Position numbers and translations under genes: made by a program
The notes under the pieces: generated by a model
The model's input: only the letters and a program-made list of their open reading frames with translations
The model's database searches: none
Told to the model about the DNA's origin: nothing
From: an uncultured Flavobacteriales bacterium
GTDB taxonomy: Bacteria; Bacteroidota; Bacteroidia; Flavobacteriales; Crocinitomicaceae
Reading direction: 5' to 3'
Length of the DNA stretch: 5,641 bases
Assembly: GCA_946886545.1 (NCBI GenBank)
Contig: CAMPIU010000216.1
Span: 1 to 5,641, forward strand
In this document: positions 4,736-5,641 of the stretch, piece by piece
How the letters are laid out: each line of letters opens with the position of its first letter
How positions within the stretch are numbered: position 1 is the stretch's first letter

Positions 4736-5638
4736 ATGAAAAAGTTGGTTATTTTAAGTCTAATCCTTGTTTTGGGAATTCAGTTTGGGTGTAACACCAA
4801 TCAAGCGGCAGATGATACTCCTCGTCGCGGTAAGAAAACAATGTATCTGGATGAGTCTTTCAAACCGCTTATTAAAACTGCATCTGAAGTGTTTTCGGGA
4901 ATCTACCCGGATGCAGAACTGAAGCTGGTTTACACGAGCGAATCCGATGCTATGAAAGCACTATCCGAAGGAACAGCACGGACAATTTTCACCGGTAGAG
5001 ATTACACCGACGAAGAAAGAAAATACTTAAGATCCCGCAACATTACAGTTACATCTGATATCATTGCCCACGATGCAATAACTTTCATTGTCAACCTTGG
5101 AAATACAGACACCCTACTCACACAAAAACAACTTCGTGATTTTTTATCAGGGAAAAGTACCGCTTGGACTGCATCTAAAAAAACAATAGAAATTGTATTC
5201 GACCGTGTTCAATCGGCCAATTTCAATTACATGCTGAAATGGATCGGAACCGATTTCGGGAAACAAGTTCATGCAGCAAAAAACACAGAAGAAGTGATTA
5301 AATATGTTCAGGATCATCCAAACACATTGGGAGTAATCGGGTACAACTTCATTAGTGATTTTGACGACGCAGCGGTAAGAGCCAGACTCAAAAAATTCAT
5401 TGTTGTAGGAATTCAGGGCAATGACAAATCTTACTGGAGACCAGGCAAAGCAAATATAACGGAGAAAAAATACCCATTTTGGAGACCTATCTGGGCAATT
5501 AACTCCGGAGCACCTGATGGATTAAACACCGGATTTGTAAGCTTTCTGAATTCACGCCAAGGCCAGCTTCTATTGGAAAAATGTGAACTTGGCCCAGGAA
5601 AAGGAACACCAAGAGAAATCAATTTCACCACAGAATAA
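4736..5638 (+). CDS. PstS-like periplasmic substrate-binding lipoprotein
   Basis: A 300-residue protein of the PstS-like type II binding-protein fold. It opens with a lipoprotein signal (MKK, hydrophobic 4-17, lipid-attachment Cys19 after Gln-Phe-Gly, a relaxed lipobox). Family landmarks: GRDYTDEE (87-94), AHDAITFIVN (111-120), LTQKQLRDFLSGK with W144 (128-144), VIGYNFIS (200-207), YPFWRPIW (246-253) and GFVSFLNSRQGQLLLEK (266-282). The SGT phosphate-binding motif of true PstS is replaced by DRVQSANFNY (156-165), and the usual Gly/Ala-rich GAGATFP start is replaced by LDESFKP (38-44), so ligand identity is doubtful. No ABC transporter genes are in view; the neighbours are the Ton operon and a small membrane protein. 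A longer reading from 4643 is rejected because it destroys the signal peptide. It is a binding-fold lipoprotein with good confidence; phosphate binding is not supported. Confidence 0.85.
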   Translation: MKKLVILSLILVLGIQFGCNTNQAADDTPRRGKKTMYLDESFKPLIKTASEVFSGIYPDAELKLVYTSESDAMKALSEGTARTIFTGRDYTDEERKYLRSRNITVTSDIIAHDAITFIVNLGNTDTLLTQKQLRDFLSGKSTAWTASKKTIEIVFDRVQSANFNYMLKWIGTDFGKQVHAAKNTEEVIKYVQDHPNTLGVIGYNFISDFDDAAVRARLKKFIVVGIQGNDKSYWRPGKANITEKKYPFWRPIWAINSGAPDGLNTGFVSFLNSRQGQLLLEKCELGPGKGTPREINFTTE

Positions 5639-5641
5639 GAA

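Noticed and set aside
1..5641. Mobile element, phage, CRISPR or defence system
   Set aside because: There is no transposase, integrase, direct-repeat array, tRNA or nuclease-like gene; codon style looks uniform across the operon.

Overview
The window looks like chromosomal DNA from a member of the Bacteroidota, most likely Flavobacteriales (a Fluviicola/Crocinitomicaceae-type organism is a plausible guess from the protein style, but this is not proven). Reasons: an exbB-exbD-exbD-tonB order with two different ExbD paralogues, TonB and ExbD sequences of the Bacteroidota type, candidate promoters of the TTG/TAnnTTTG type rather than the sigma70 type, mostly weak or absent Shine-Dalgarno sites, and moderately AT-rich intergenic DNA.

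Layout. Bases 20-1069 (minus strand) encode the N-terminal half of a PaaZ-type aldehyde dehydrogenase of phenylacetate catabolism. It is cut short by an in-frame TAG just inside the window edge; the next 19 bases stay open in another frame, which suggests a frameshift or decayed gene. Bases 1070-1422 are a divergent intergenic region with one candidate promoter facing each way and several inverted repeats. Bases 1423-4465 (plus strand) form a compact operon: exbB, exbD1, exbD2 and tonB, with gaps of 31, 14 and 1 bases, closed by a strong intrinsic terminator at 4486-4515. Only nine bases after the terminator starts a gene for a 68-residue two-helix membrane protein (4525-4731), followed four bases later by a PstS-like substrate-binding lipoprotein (4736-5638).

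How they work together. ExbB and the two ExbDs should form the inner-membrane proton-driven motor and TonB the periplasm-spanning arm that energises outer-membrane TonB-dependent (including SusC-like) transporters. The small membrane protein and the PstS-like lipoprotein sit directly behind this module. No PstA, PstB or PstC gene lies in the window, and the SGT phosphate-binding loop of classical PstS is not recognisable, so the lipoprotein may serve the Ton system or cell envelope rather than a phosphate ABC importer; that is inference. The PaaZ-like gene is transcribed away from the operon and is functionally unrelated.

I see no mobile element, CRISPR array, tRNA or rRNA. Nothing here is clearly a new system. 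The points most worth a second look are the broken paaZ, the dyads in the divergent intergenic region, the extra N-terminal membrane helix in both ExbB and TonB, the terminator placed immediately before the downstream gene pair, and the orphan PstS-like protein.
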